Source: CAYTBN01 sp964436045 (lineage in GTDB: Bacteria; Myxococcota_A; UBA796; UBA9615; CAYRNR01). Taken from it: a DNA stretch of 64,000 nucleotides. The translations under genes and the position numbers were made by a program. Under the pieces are notes generated by a model that was given only the letters and a program-made list of their open reading frames with translations, was not told where the DNA came from and made no database searches. The stretch is from NCBI GenBank assembly GCA_964436045.1, contig CAYTBN010000014.1, positions 1-64,000 of the forward strand. The letters run 5' to 3'. This document shows, in pieces, positions 27,896 through 37,702 of this stretch; positions within the stretch are counted from its first letter, which is position 1, and the number at the start of each line of letters is the position of its first letter.

Positions 27896-29218
27896 CTAGT
27901 CCCGGAACGGCACCGGGCGGGCCAGGGCGTCGAAGAGGGCGAGGCGGTTCATGAGGCGCTCGGCCAGGTGGAGGCAGCCGCGGTAGCCGAGGGTGGGGGC
28001 GGGGGTCAGGTGGTGGGAGAGGGCGTCGGGGAAGCCCAGCTCCAGGAAGGGGAGGTCGGCGGCCCGGGTCAGGTGCAGGTAGTGGGTATTGGTCACCACC
28101 AGGTCGACCCCGCGATGGGCGTGGAGCTCGCGCAGGCGGCGGGTGACGAGGCCGGCGGGGGGCTGCCAGTGGGTGGCCGGCGGGAGGGCGGAGGGGTCGA
28201 CCAGGGACTCCCGGTGGCGCTCCTTGCCCAGGATGAAGGCCTCGGCGACCTCGAAGCCCAGCTCCCGGCCGATGGCGGTCAGGCCGGCGGCCAGGAAGGG
28301 ATCGCCGACGAAGGCCAGGCGGCGGTGGAGCAGGTGGTGGGGGACGACCCACTCCAGCCGGGACACGGTCCGGGCCAGACGACGCTCGGCGAGGTCGTCC
28401 GCGGCTTCCGCGCGGCCCGTGGCCTCGCCGACGGTGCGCAACCAGCAGGTGGTGCCCTCCAGGCCGGTGGGCAGATCGGTCTCCACCAGGGTCGCGTCCA
28501 GCCGCGTGGCCAGCGTGCGGGCGGCGGCGCGACCGTAGGGCAGGGAGATGACGATCCCGGCACCGGAGGCGCGGCGCAGCTCGCCGGCGAAGCCACCCGA
28601 GCCGGGCAAGAGGGCGACCGTCTCCAGGCCGAGGCCCGTCAGCAGGTCGGCCAGCTCCTTCAGGTCCGCCCGCCGGTCCTCCTCGTTGCGGTCCACCAGC
28701 GCGCCCACGACCGCCACGCGGTCAGGCGAGGGCGAGGAGTCGGACAGGTCGACCTCGCGGGCCACGACCTCCAGCACCGCGGCGTACCCCTCCAGCCAGT
28801 CCCCGTCGAAGGAATCGACGTCGATCCGATGAACCGGGGCGGCCCCCTCCGTGGGGGCGAGCCCGCCGATCAGCGCGTCGTACTGTACGCCGACCACCGA
28901 GGCCATCGGCAGGGCGGAGACCAGCGCCAGACCCGTGGCCGGATGGCGTCGCAGGGCATCGATGCGCCCGGCGATCAGCTCCCGGCGGTCGCGGGCGATG
29001 TTGAACACGTCGGCGTCGGTGGTGCAGATCCGGTGGTCCCCTGCGGCGTCCAGCAGGGTCGAGGTCAGGTCGTGGTTGCCCGCGATCAGCTCGCCCTTGT
29101 GGAAGCCGCAGGACGGGCCGTCGAGCAGCAGGGCCAGGTCGGGAACGGCGTTGACCGCCAGCAGCTGGCCGATGGAACCGGGGAAGCTGCAGCGCAGGGT
29201 GCGGGACTCATCCACCAC
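27896..29218 (-). CDS. Nitrogenase component 1-like subunit (NifK/D-type fold)
   Basis: 440 residues. The sequence shows early Cys 10 (RTLRCSFPGSIGQLLAVNAV), Cys 37 in LLDGPSCGFHKG and Cys 65 (DHRICTTD). A late region reads LELGFPDALSHHLTPAPTLGYRGCLHLAERLMNRL, close to the 'G.P...H....P.LGYRG......I.N' stretch of NifK, NifD, BchN and BchB. These fit a P-cluster or NB-type 4Fe-4S-binding half of a component 1 dimer. It starts inside the end of the upstream subunit gene (11-base overlap). No FeMo-cofactor ligands can be assigned. Substrate unknown; nitrogen fixation is unlikely without nifB/EN. Confidence 0.8.
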   Translation of the reverse strand: MVDESRTLRCSFPGSIGQLLAVNAVPDLALLLDGPSCGFHKGELIAGNHDLTSTLLDAAGDHRICTTDADVFNIARDRRELIAGRIDALRRHPATGLALVSALPMASVVGVQYDALIGGLAPTEGAAPVHRIDVDSFDGDWLEGYAAVLEVVAREVDLSDSSPSPDRVAVVGALVDRNEEDRRADLKELADLLTGLGLETVALLPGSGGFAGELRRASGAGIVISLPYGRAAARTLATRLDATLVETDLPTGLEGTTCWLRTVGEATGRAEAADDLAERRLARTVSRLEWVVPHHLLHRRLAFVGDPFLAAGLTAIGRELGFEVAEAFILGKERHRESLVDPSALPPATHWQPPAGLVTRRLRELHAHRGVDLVVTNTHYLHLTRAADLPFLELGFPDALSHHLTPAPTLGYRGCLHLAERLMNRLALFDALARPVPFRD

Positions 29219-30989
29219 TGGCGGTCCTCCTCTCCCCGAGGAAGCGGGCGTAGCGCCGGGTGAAGGGCAGCTCGCAGACCCGCAGCAGCCGCCGCAGCGT
29301 GGCCAGGGCCCCGTCGGCGCCCATCCGCAGGTCGCCAGCGGAGAAGCGGCCGATCCCCGCCGCGCTCAGGCGGCTGTCGAAGCGTAGTTCCGAGAGTGCC
29401 GCGGAGAAGGCGCCGCCCCGGAGCAGGTCCCGCAGCTGCCCGGCGTCCTCGATCACGGTCCGCTCCACGGGCGGTCGGTCGGCCTGGGACGCCCACAGGG
29501 GCCCGGCCCGTTCCAGTAGTTCGTCCGGATCGTGCCCCCTGGCGGGGATCGCCAGCGCGAGCCGGAACCCCATCTCGTCCAGGGCGGGGATCAGCGGCAC
29601 GGCGTGGCAGCGAGGGAAATCGCCCAGGCGGGCCAGCTGATCCAGGCGGAGGACCATTAGCAGTGTGTGGCGGGCGGCGCGGGCCCGCGCCGCGTCCCAT
29701 TCCTCCTCGACCTCGCTCCACAGGTCGGCCCAGCGCGCCCGGACCTCGTCACCGCGTCCCAGGGCGTGGCCGATGGCCGCCAGCCAGCGACCGGTCCGCC
29801 GGGGGCCGTAGGGGGCCGCCGCATCCAAGGCGGTCAGCGGGAGCTCGCGAAACGGGGCGTACAGGTCCTCCAGCTCGGCATCGGGGCGGAACACCTGGAC
29901 GCCCGCCGCCCCGACCCTGTCCAGGTCGGCCAGATCGAGCACGGGGAGGACGCTGAGGTTCACCCGGACGCCGACCCGCGCCAGCAGCTGGCGCGGATCC
30001 TCGCCCCGTTCGTCCTCCGCGTAGCCCACCAGGTTGACCGCGGCCGGCCGCTCCCAGTCGTCGGCGGGGCCCGCCCGGGCCAGCCGCTGCCGGAGGAGGG
30101 GCACCAGGCTGGCCGTGGCCGACGGTCGCTCCTCGGTCACGTGGTAGACGGGCAGCGCCGAGCGCTCCCGGAAGCGCGCCAGCAGGCCGGTGCTGTCGTC
30201 GTGGAGGACGGTGGGGACGCAGGTCGCGTTGAAGTGGCAGAGGGCAAAGCGGTCGGATTCGCCCGCCAGCTCGTCGAGGATGCCCTCGAGGCGCGCCCGT
30301 CCGCGGCCCTGGATCGCGTCGCCCTCGGACAGGTCCGTGAAGTAGGCGGCGTGGTTGGCGTCGACCTCCGACCCGGGCGCGGCGGGGTAGGGCAGGGCCG
30401 ACCAGCGGGACTCCACGAAGGGCTGATGGCCGACCCCGGGCACCTCGCCGTGCACAAAGCAGCACTCGTACTCGCCGTGCATCACCACCGCCGACGGGGA
30501 CGCCAGCTTGACCTCGGCCCCCTGTCGGGTGCGCTCGGCAAGGAACTGGTCCCACAGGAGCTCGCTGCCCCACAGGCCCGCCATCGACCGCATCCGCTCC
30601 CGGAGAGGATCCTCCCGGGGTGGCGGATCGTCGTCCTCATCCGGCCGTGACTCGGCCGGTATCCACCCGTCCGCCAGCGCGGCCAGCTCGTCGAAGGTGA
30701 TTCCCGCCAGCGCGGCCAGGGTCCGCTCGATCAGCGGCTTACCCCCCGGGGGCAGCTCCTCGGCCGCGTAGGAGACGTTCAGGTGCGCGCTGCAGGTGAA
30801 CCTGGGCCGAGCCTCGTCCCGGGGCTCGATCAGCAGCTGGAGGGGCGCCGAGGGTCCCTGGAGGGTCAGCCAGACCTGCCCCGGCTCCACCGCTGCGGCG
30901 ATGAGCGCTGGCGGATCGCCTCCGGGGAGGGCGGTTGCCACGGCCCCCAGGATCGCCGGATCGTCGGTGCGCCTGCGGGGGTTGGTCAT
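29208..30989 (-). CDS. Nitrogenase component 1-like subunit with an extra N-terminal domain
   Basis: 593 residues, longer than NifD (about 480-490) or BchB. Residues 1-130 form an N-terminal extension with no known match (LQLLIEPRDEARPRFTCSAH, then GITFDELAALADGWIPAE and an acidic linker). From about 160 the component 1 pattern begins: VVMHGEYECCFVHGEV (Cys 176-177), FALCHFNATCVPTVLHDD (Cys 251, 257), then LPVYHVTEERPSATAS. These match the FeS-binding and 'SSCP..LIGDD' regions of NifD-like proteins. It begins with an ATGA overlap on the NifH-like gene and ends overlapping the next subunit. Likely the NifD-like partner of an alpha-beta component 1. Confidence 0.72.
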   Translation of the reverse strand: MTNPRRRTDDPAILGAVATALPGGDPPALIAAAVEPGQVWLTLQGPSAPLQLLIEPRDEARPRFTCSAHLNVSYAAEELPPGGKPLIERTLAALAGITFDELAALADGWIPAESRPDEDDDPPPREDPLRERMRSMAGLWGSELLWDQFLAERTRQGAEVKLASPSAVVMHGEYECCFVHGEVPGVGHQPFVESRWSALPYPAAPGSEVDANHAAYFTDLSEGDAIQGRGRARLEGILDELAGESDRFALCHFNATCVPTVLHDDSTGLLARFRERSALPVYHVTEERPSATASLVPLLRQRLARAGPADDWERPAAVNLVGYAEDERGEDPRQLLARVGVRVNLSVLPVLDLADLDRVGAAGVQVFRPDAELEDLYAPFRELPLTALDAAAPYGPRRTGRWLAAIGHALGRGDEVRARWADLWSEVEEEWDAARARAARHTLLMVLRLDQLARLGDFPRCHAVPLIPALDEMGFRLALAIPARGHDPDELLERAGPLWASQADRPPVERTVIEDAGQLRDLLRGGAFSAALSELRFDSRLSAAGIGRFSAGDLRMGADGALATLRRLLRVCELPFTRRYARFLGERRTASGG

Positions 30990-31813
30990 CGTCGGGTAGC
31001 ACCCCGCGCCCGGCAGAACTCGACCAGCTCCAGGTCGTCCATCGGCGTGGGGAGGCGGCAGTCTGCCGGCCGGATCGCCAGGACGCGCTCCGCCAGCTCC
31101 TCCAGCGCGCGTGTCGCGGCCGCGCGCGGGTGGACCTCGACCACGGTCCGTCGATCGTATTGTGCGTCCGGGATCCAGCGGGAGCGTGGGATGGCAGTCA
31201 GCAGGTCCGCCGACAGCCGCTCGGCGAAGGCCTCGATCACGTGGGTCGCCGGCTTGCCGTGGGCCGCGTTGATCACAAAACCCGCCAGGCAGATGCCGTT
31301 GCCCGCGTAGGTCTGCACGGCCCGGCAGATGCCGTTGGCGGCGAACAGGGACAGGGGATCGTCGGACAGCACCACCAGCACCTTCTCGCCGACGCCGGGC
31401 ATCAGCGGCGCGGTGAAGCCCCCGCAGACCAGGTCCCCGAGCACGTCGAAGAGGGCGACGTCGTAGGCGCCGTCGTCCAGCAAGCCGCGTTTGCGGATCG
31501 CCTCGACCACCAGCATCACACCCCGGCCGCCACAGCCCAGCCCCACCTGCAGCCCGCCGCTGTCCACGCAGTCCATGCCCAGCCGCCCGGGTACCAGCAG
31601 ATCTTCCGCCGTCACCTCCCGCTCGTCATCCAGCAGCAGGTCCAGGGCCGCCTCCCGTGGCAGCTCGTCGACCAGGGTGAACAGGGAATCGCGCTTGGGA
31701 TCGCAGCCCACGTGGAGTACGCGCCGGCCGTCTCGGCAGAAGATCGCCGACAGGTTGGACGCCACCGTCGTCTTGCCGCTGCCCCCCTTGCCGAACAGGA
31801 CCAGTCGCTCCAT
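30986..31813 (-). CDS. NifH-like ATPase (dinitrogenase reductase-type iron protein)
   Basis: 275 residues. P-loop LFGKGGSGKTTVASN (6-20), HVGCDPKRDS, and the two cluster ligands Cys 94 (GLGCGGRG) and Cys 130 (FDVLGDLVCGGF), equal to Cys 97 and 132 of Azotobacter NifH. These are the hallmarks of the homodimeric [4Fe-4S] electron donor to nitrogenase, protochlorophyllide reductase and related enzymes. The typical NifH start '.RQIA.YGKGGIGKST' is replaced by MERLVLFGKGG, and the Arg 100 region reads GRGVML, so it belongs to a divergent class. It heads a three-gene overlapping operon with two component 1-like subunits. TATACT six bases before the ATG suggests a leaderless mRNA. Confidence 0.88.
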   Translation of the reverse strand: MERLVLFGKGGSGKTTVASNLSAIFCRDGRRVLHVGCDPKRDSLFTLVDELPREAALDLLLDDEREVTAEDLLVPGRLGMDCVDSGGLQVGLGCGGRGVMLVVEAIRKRGLLDDGAYDVALFDVLGDLVCGGFTAPLMPGVGEKVLVVLSDDPLSLFAANGICRAVQTYAGNGICLAGFVINAAHGKPATHVIEAFAERLSADLLTAIPRSRWIPDAQYDRRTVVEVHPRAAATRALEELAERVLAIRPADCRLPTPMDDLELVEFCRARGATRR

Positions 31814-31819
31814 GGCCCG

Positions 31820-31825
31820 AGTATA
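31820..31825 (-). promoter_or_regulatory. Candidate -10 box (TATACT) giving a leaderless NifH-like mRNA
   Basis: On the minus strand TATACT (five of six consensus) is followed by exactly six bases and then the ATG of the NifH-like gene. Transcription would start at or next to the A of ATG. No ribosome-binding site fits in the gap. The sulfotransferase gene has the same arrangement. Confidence 0.5.
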
Positions 31826-31838
31826 GGGGGTCGTCCGA

Positions 31839-31866
31839 TCAGGCGCTGGTGCGAGTCAGCGCCTGA
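31839..31866. promoter_or_regulatory. Perfect 9-base inverted repeat in the NifH-like promoter region
   Basis: TCAGGCGCT and AGCGCCTGA are separated by 10 bases. The repeat lies 13 bases upstream of the TATACT box and covers the expected -35 position, so it could be an operator. It also contains the stop codon of the upstream fragment and could be a hairpin for that transcript, but no T run follows. Confidence 0.45.
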
Positions 31867-32031
31867 CGCAGCCGGTCGGTGGAGGCCTGGATGAGCACCG
31901 AGTAGAGCAGGACGTGGAGGACGAAGCGCAGGCGGTCGTCCAGCGCCGGCCCGGTCAGAGCGCTCCCCAGCCGGGCCAGCGGAGCCCCCATCTGGCGGGA
32001 GGCGTCGAGGGTCCAGGAACCGGCGCGTCGC
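31839..32031 (-). pseudogene. 3' remnant of an unknown gene next to a G12 tract
   Basis: On the minus strand a coding-like frame reads RAGSWTLDASRQMGAPLARLG and then PALDDRLRFVLHVLLYSVLIQ to RQALTRTSA and TGA at 31841-31839. It has helical character and normal codon use but no start; the 5' side ends at a run of twelve G at 32032-32043, then AT-richer sequence. Probably the tail of a truncated gene. I cannot name it. Confidence 0.4.
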
Positions 32032-32043
32032 GGGGGGGGGGGG
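32032..32043. repeat. Twelve-base G homopolymer
   Basis: Uninterrupted G12 (C12 on the minus strand) at the boundary between a coding-like fragment and an AT-richer stretch (32044-32104) in which I see no gene. It is prone to slippage and may mark a join in the assembly. Confidence 0.9.
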
Positions 32044-32104
32044 CGACACCTCAGTCAGATTCTCCGGGAGATCTGGATAACTACCTGTAATAAGGTGGAT
32101 TCGT

Positions 32105-32548
32105 TCAATCGAACAGATCGGGGAAGCTGACCTCGATGACCTCACCGGCCTCCATGTCCACCAGCAGCACGCCGTCGACGTCATAGACCAGGGCGTACTC
32201 CAGCAGTTGCCGCCGGGTCCGGGGAAAGCACGGATCCGGCGCCCGGTCGCCAGTCTTGACCTCGGCCACGTAGCGGCGGCGCCCGCGCCGCACCAGGAGA
32301 TCGGCCCGGGCTTCCACCTCGGCCGGCTCTCCGTCCACCTCCATGGTCCAGTGGACGGACGCCTGCCGCTCCTCGACCCGGAAGCCCTCGCGGCGCAACA
32401 GCCGCTCCGCCTGCCGCTCTCCGCGCTCGGCGCGCCGCTGGCGTGCCCGGCTCACCCGGCCGTCGCGGCCGCCACGCACCCACAGCAGCAATGCGAGCAC
32501 CGCGACGACGCAGGCGAGGACGGCGACCAGGGTCCAGGTGGGCTCCAT
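32105..32548 (-). CDS. Membrane-anchored PD-(D/E)XK nuclease-like protein
   Basis: 147 residues. One transmembrane helix (about 5-25) followed by a very basic stretch (RQRRAERGERQAERLLRREG). The core has VEARADLLVRRGRRRYVAEVKTG, which places Asp and the ExK pair as in restriction-endonuclease-like folds, then TRRQLLEYALVYDVDGVLLVD, the usual Q-containing helix and strand after the active site. Such single-helix proteins with a nuclease fold are common but uncharacterised. It is cytoplasmic-facing by the positive-inside rule. An isolated gene in a scarred region. Confidence 0.72.
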   Translation of the reverse strand: MEPTWTLVAVLACVVAVLALLLWVRGGRDGRVSRARQRRAERGERQAERLLRREGFRVEERQASVHWTMEVDGEPAEVEARADLLVRRGRRRYVAEVKTGDRAPDPCFPRTRRQLLEYALVYDVDGVLLVDMEAGEVIEVSFPDLFD

Positions 32549-32628
32549 GCCGGCAGCATACCCGTTGGCTCCGCCCGTCTGTTTTCTTCAGCGGTCCTGC
32601 CTACACCTGGCGGTGGAGGAGGAGGCGC

Positions 32629-32718
32629 ATGGTCGCTGTCCAGTCCAGCGTGCGGATCGAGTGCCCGCCGGACGAGGTGTTCGCCTTCATCGCTCGAGGG
32701 CGGCTCGTAAAAGCTTAA
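32629..32718 (+). pseudogene. 5' remnant of an SRPBCC/polyketide cyclase-like gene
   Basis: GGAGGAGGCGC precedes an ATG opening MVAVQSSVRIECPPDEVFAFIA, a typical start of the SRPBCC family. After 22 residues homology ends and the frame closes seven codons later (ARGRLVKA to TAA). AT-rich sequence and a doubled CGACCCCCCTTGT follow at 32728-32753. The rest of the gene is missing, so a deletion or join lies at about 32695. Confidence 0.6.
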
Positions 32719-32789
32719 TCATTAATACACGACCCCCCTTGTCGACCCCCCTTGTTCTTGGGCCACGCACGAGGCGGGTGGCCTGTTCC

Positions 32790-34208
32790 CTACTCGAGCC
32801 AGTCGCTGTGCACCGGGGCACCTTCGGGATCGTCGGCGCGCTGGTAGGTGTGGGCGCCGAAGGCGTCCCGCTGGGCCTGGGTCAGGTTCTGGGGCAGGTC
32901 CGCGGCGCGATAGCTGTCGTAGTAGGCGAGACTGGAGGCCAGACCGGGCACCGGGACACCGGCCCGCAGGGCCAGCGAGACCACCTCGCGCCACGGTTGC
33001 TGGGCGCTCGCGAGCAGCTCGGTGAAGGCGGGGGCGAGCATGAGGTTGGCCAGCTCCGGGTCGGCCTGGTAGGCCTCCATGATGGGATCGAGCAGATGGG
33101 CGCGGATGATGCACCCACCCTTCCAGATGCGCGCCATCTCCTGGAGCTGGACCCCCCAACCGTAGTGGTCGGACGCCGTCCGGATCAGCGCCATACCCTG
33201 GGCGTAGGCGGCGACCTTGGCCGCCAGCAGGGTGTCGTGGACCGACGAGATCAGCGAGTCCCGCTCGTCGGGATCGAGCCACAGCTGGGGGCCATCCAGG
33301 CGCTGGGCAGCGGCCTGTCGCTCGCCCTTCATGCTCGACAGCACCCGGGCGTCGATGGCCGCGGCGATGGAGGGCACGGGCACGCCCAGCTCGAGCGCCA
33401 CCTGGGCCGTCCAGCGGCCGGTCCCCTTCTGTCCGGCCCTGTCCAGCACCTGATCCACCAGCCAGCCGTCGGTCCGGGGATCGCGGACGGCGAAGATCTG
33501 GGCCGTGATCTCGACCAGGAAGGACTCCAGCGGTCCCTGGTTCCAGTCGGTGAAGACCTCGGCCAGCTCCGGCGGCGTCAGTCCGGCGACGTCGCGCAGC
33601 ACGTGGTAGGCCTCGGCGATGAACTGCATGTCGGCGTACTCGATGCCGTTGTGGACGGTCTTGACGAAGTGGCCCGCGCCGTCGGGGCCCACGTGGGTGA
33701 CGCAGGGACCCGAGTCGGTGGTCGCGGCGATGGCCTCGAGCACGGGCCGGATCCGTTCGTAGGCCTCCTCGTCTCCTCCGGGCATCAACGACGGGCCAAG
33801 GCGTGCGCCCTCCTCGCCGCCGGAGACCCCGACGCCGAAGAACCGCAGCCCGGCGGCGGCGTAATCGGCCTCCCGTCGGCGGGTGTCCTCGAAGAACGAG
33901 TTGCCGCCTTCGATGACGATGTCCCCCTGGGCCAGCAGCGGCTTCAGGTTCCCCAGCACGATGTCCGTGGGTTCACCGGCCTTGACCATCAGCATGATGC
34001 GCCGCGGCGGCTCGAGGACCGACACCAGCTCCTCGAGGCTCCCGGTGGGGATCAACCGGCCCTCGCTCTGTGCGACGGCCGCCTCGACCGAGGATGGATT
34101 CCGGCTCCAGACGGCCACGTCGAACCCATGATCCGCCATGTTCAGGGCCAGGCTGCGGCCCATCACCGCCATCCCGATCATTCCGAAGTTGGCCTGCGTG
34201 TCGCTCAT
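32790..34208 (-). CDS. gnd: 6-phosphogluconate dehydrogenase (decarboxylating)
   Basis: 472 residues, the usual length for the dimeric NADP form. N-terminal cofactor loop FGMIGMAVMGRSLALNMADHG, NPSSVEAA, then the substrate site region GVSGGEEGARLGPSLMPGG, VGPDGAGHFVKTVHNGIEYADMQ (catalytic Lys and Glu), and the C-terminal KGGCIIRAHLLD. It oxidises 6-phosphogluconate to ribulose 5-phosphate, CO2 and NADPH in the cytoplasm. It is the last gene of the six-gene glucose/pentose-phosphate operon, seven bases after pgi. Confidence 0.97.
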   Translation of the reverse strand: MSDTQANFGMIGMAVMGRSLALNMADHGFDVAVWSRNPSSVEAAVAQSEGRLIPTGSLEELVSVLEPPRRIMLMVKAGEPTDIVLGNLKPLLAQGDIVIEGGNSFFEDTRRREADYAAAGLRFFGVGVSGGEEGARLGPSLMPGGDEEAYERIRPVLEAIAATTDSGPCVTHVGPDGAGHFVKTVHNGIEYADMQFIAEAYHVLRDVAGLTPPELAEVFTDWNQGPLESFLVEITAQIFAVRDPRTDGWLVDQVLDRAGQKGTGRWTAQVALELGVPVPSIAAAIDARVLSSMKGERQAAAQRLDGPQLWLDPDERDSLISSVHDTLLAAKVAAYAQGMALIRTASDHYGWGVQLQEMARIWKGGCIIRAHLLDPIMEAYQADPELANLMLAPAFTELLASAQQPWREVVSLALRAGVPVPGLASSLAYYDSYRAADLPQNLTQAQRDAFGAHTYQRADDPEGAPVHSDWLE

Positions 34209-34215
34209 GGTGAGG

Positions 34216-35871
<1,656 letters not shown>

Positions 35872-35905
35872 ATTCGAGTCCTTCATCATGTACAGGCCGA
35901 AAACA

Positions 35906-36946
35906 TCAGGTTATTGCTAAGAGTTTGGATACTTGTTCAGCCTCACGGGCTGCCCCGAGAAGTGCGGTCTGTTGGTTCAGGATCACCCGCACCGGGACGT
36001 TCTTCAGCAAGCCGTTGAAGCGCCCCTTGGCGACAAAGGCGTCCAGGAAGGTCCCCTCCCGGAGGCGGTCGAGGACCTTGGGGGCGATACCCCCGCCGAG
36101 GTACACCCCGGCCCGGGCCAGTCCGGTCAGCGCCAGGTTCCCGGCGGCTGCTCCGTACAGGTCGCAGAACAGGTCCAGGGCCGCGTCGCAGGCCGGGCAG
36201 CGGTGGCTGAGGGCGGCGTCGGTGATTCGAGGCGGCGCCTCGTCCGGGTCGCGCTCGATGGCCTCGTTCAGCTCGGTATCGGGCCGTGGGCGGCCGCGGG
36301 CGACCACAAAACGGTACAGGGACAGCAAACCGGGGCCGCAGACCGCCCGCTCCACGGACACGTGGTCAGGATGGCGCTCGAACAGGAACTCCATCAGCTC
36401 GAGCTGCTCCGGGCGGCGGGGCGCCAGATCCACGTGGCCCCCCTCGCTGGCCTGGACCTGCCAGCGCCCGTCGACCGGGATCAGCAACGCCATCCCCATG
36501 CCCGTCCCGGCTGCCAGCAGCGCCGCCGCCGCGTCCGGAGGCGGAGGACGACCCTCCTGGAGGACGGCCAGCTCGTCGGGGAGCAGCGCCGGAATACCGG
36601 CGCCAGTGGCCTGCAGGTCGTTCAGCAGGGTCACCTGGGGGAGTTCGAAGCGGTCGGCGAGATCCGAGGCATCCACCAGCCACGGCAGGTTCGGGGTCTC
36701 TACCTTGCCGCCCTCGACTGGCCCCGCGATCCCGAAAGCTGCGGCCGCGATGCCGTCGCCGTGGTGGTCCCGGGAGCGGGTCAGGAAATCCGCCAGGATC
36801 GCCTCGAGCCCGCGGTGCTCGCCGCTGGGGTAGGACGCGGACGTCAGCACGGCTGGTGCGTCCCGTCCGTCCACCGCCCGTCGGGCCGTGTCGAACAGCC
36901 CCAGGTTGGTCTTGGTGCCGCCGATGTCCCCGGCCAGGACCCTCAT
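35906..36946 (-). CDS. glk: Glucokinase
   Basis: 346 residues. ATP-binding AGDIGGTKTNLGLFD at the N-terminus, AAAFGIAGPVEGGKVETPNLPWLVD, VTLLNDLQATGAGI (catalytic Asp) and PVRVILNQQTALLGAAR at the end. This is the bacterial Glk type (as in E. coli) rather than the ROK type. It makes glucose 6-phosphate, the substrate of both zwf and pgi in the same operon. Its ATG overlaps the pgl stop by four bases. Confidence 0.95.
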   Translation of the reverse strand: MRVLAGDIGGTKTNLGLFDTARRAVDGRDAPAVLTSASYPSGEHRGLEAILADFLTRSRDHHGDGIAAAAFGIAGPVEGGKVETPNLPWLVDASDLADRFELPQVTLLNDLQATGAGIPALLPDELAVLQEGRPPPPDAAAALLAAGTGMGMALLIPVDGRWQVQASEGGHVDLAPRRPEQLELMEFLFERHPDHVSVERAVCGPGLLSLYRFVVARGRPRPDTELNEAIERDPDEAPPRITDAALSHRCPACDAALDLFCDLYGAAAGNLALTGLARAGVYLGGGIAPKVLDRLREGTFLDAFVAKGRFNGLLKNVPVRVILNQQTALLGAAREAEQVSKLLAIT

Positions 36947-37686
36947 CGCCCCTCCAACTCTCTCCGTACGTCGCCCAGCTCCGCCGCGGACTCTCCGTCC
37001 AGGAACCAGTGCAGCTCACCGCTGGCCGGATGGACCCGGGCCGCGGGCAGCGCCGGGGTCTCCGTCCCGAACTCGGCCAGTACGCGGGCCACGGTCCGCG
37101 CCTTGCCCGGCCCCAGCGCGAGGAAGGCCACCGTCCGTGCCCCGTTGATCGGCCCCAGTCCCAGGGTCACCCGCCCGGCCGGAGCCACGGGGCTCCGGGT
37201 CACCAGCACCGCCTGGTCGGAAGCCGCCCGGATCGGCGTGTCGGGAAATATCGAGGCCGTGTGTCCGTCGCCCCCCAGGCCGAGCAGCACCAGATCCAGG
37301 GGGGCGTCGCCCAGCTGCTCCGCGTAAGCGGCCGCCGCTTCCTTCGCCGGGAGTTCGCCAGCTATCCGGTGGATCGCCGACGGATCCAGCGGGATGTGGT
37401 CCAGCAGGGTCTCCCGCGCCATCCGGTAGTTGCTCGCCGGATCGTCCGGTGGCACGCAGCGTTCGTCTCCCCAGAACACGTGCACGCCGGACCAGTCCAC
37501 GGCGTCCACCCACGGGGATTCCGCCAGTCGGCGATGGAGGGGCCGGGGGGTGCCGCCGCCCGCCAGCGCGATCCGCGCCTCCCCCCGCGCGGCGAGCGCC
37601 ACACCGATGCAGTGCACGGCCAGATCCGCGAGCGCGTCGATGACCTCCGCGGGAGTCCGGAGGCGGTGGATCATCGGCGTGCCCAT
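36943..37686 (-). CDS. pgl: 6-phosphogluconolactonase
   Basis: 247 residues. ALAGGGTPRPLHRRLAE, VDWSGVHVFWGDERCVPPDDPASNYRMA, and LVLLGLGGDGHTASIFPDTP are the defining motifs of the DevB/Pgl type. It hydrolyses 6-phosphogluconolactone made by Zwf. An inner ATG at 37674 (MIHRL) is an alternative start. It is 16 bases after tal and overlaps glk by four bases. Confidence 0.95.
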   Translation of the reverse strand: MGTPMIHRLRTPAEVIDALADLAVHCIGVALAARGEARIALAGGGTPRPLHRRLAESPWVDAVDWSGVHVFWGDERCVPPDDPASNYRMARETLLDHIPLDPSAIHRIAGELPAKEAAAAYAEQLGDAPLDLVLLGLGGDGHTASIFPDTPIRAASDQAVLVTRSPVAPAGRVTLGLGPINGARTVAFLALGPGKARTVARVLAEFGTETPALPAARVHPASGELHWFLDGESAAELGDVRRELEGR

Positions 37687-37702
37687 GTTGCCGCCGCCCG
37701 GC

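Noticed and set aside
27896..31813. Functional nitrogen-fixation (nifHDK) operon
   Set aside because: NifH-like Cys ligands are present, but the two larger subunits are too divergent, no FeMo-cofactor ligands could be placed, and no nifB, nifE or nifN is in the window.
31839..31866. Rho-independent terminator
   Set aside because: The stem is good but no T run follows on either strand; position over a -35 region makes an operator at least as likely.
32629..32718. Intact SRPBCC gene
   Set aside because: Only the first 22 residues match; the frame closes seven codons later and the rest of the domain is absent nearby.
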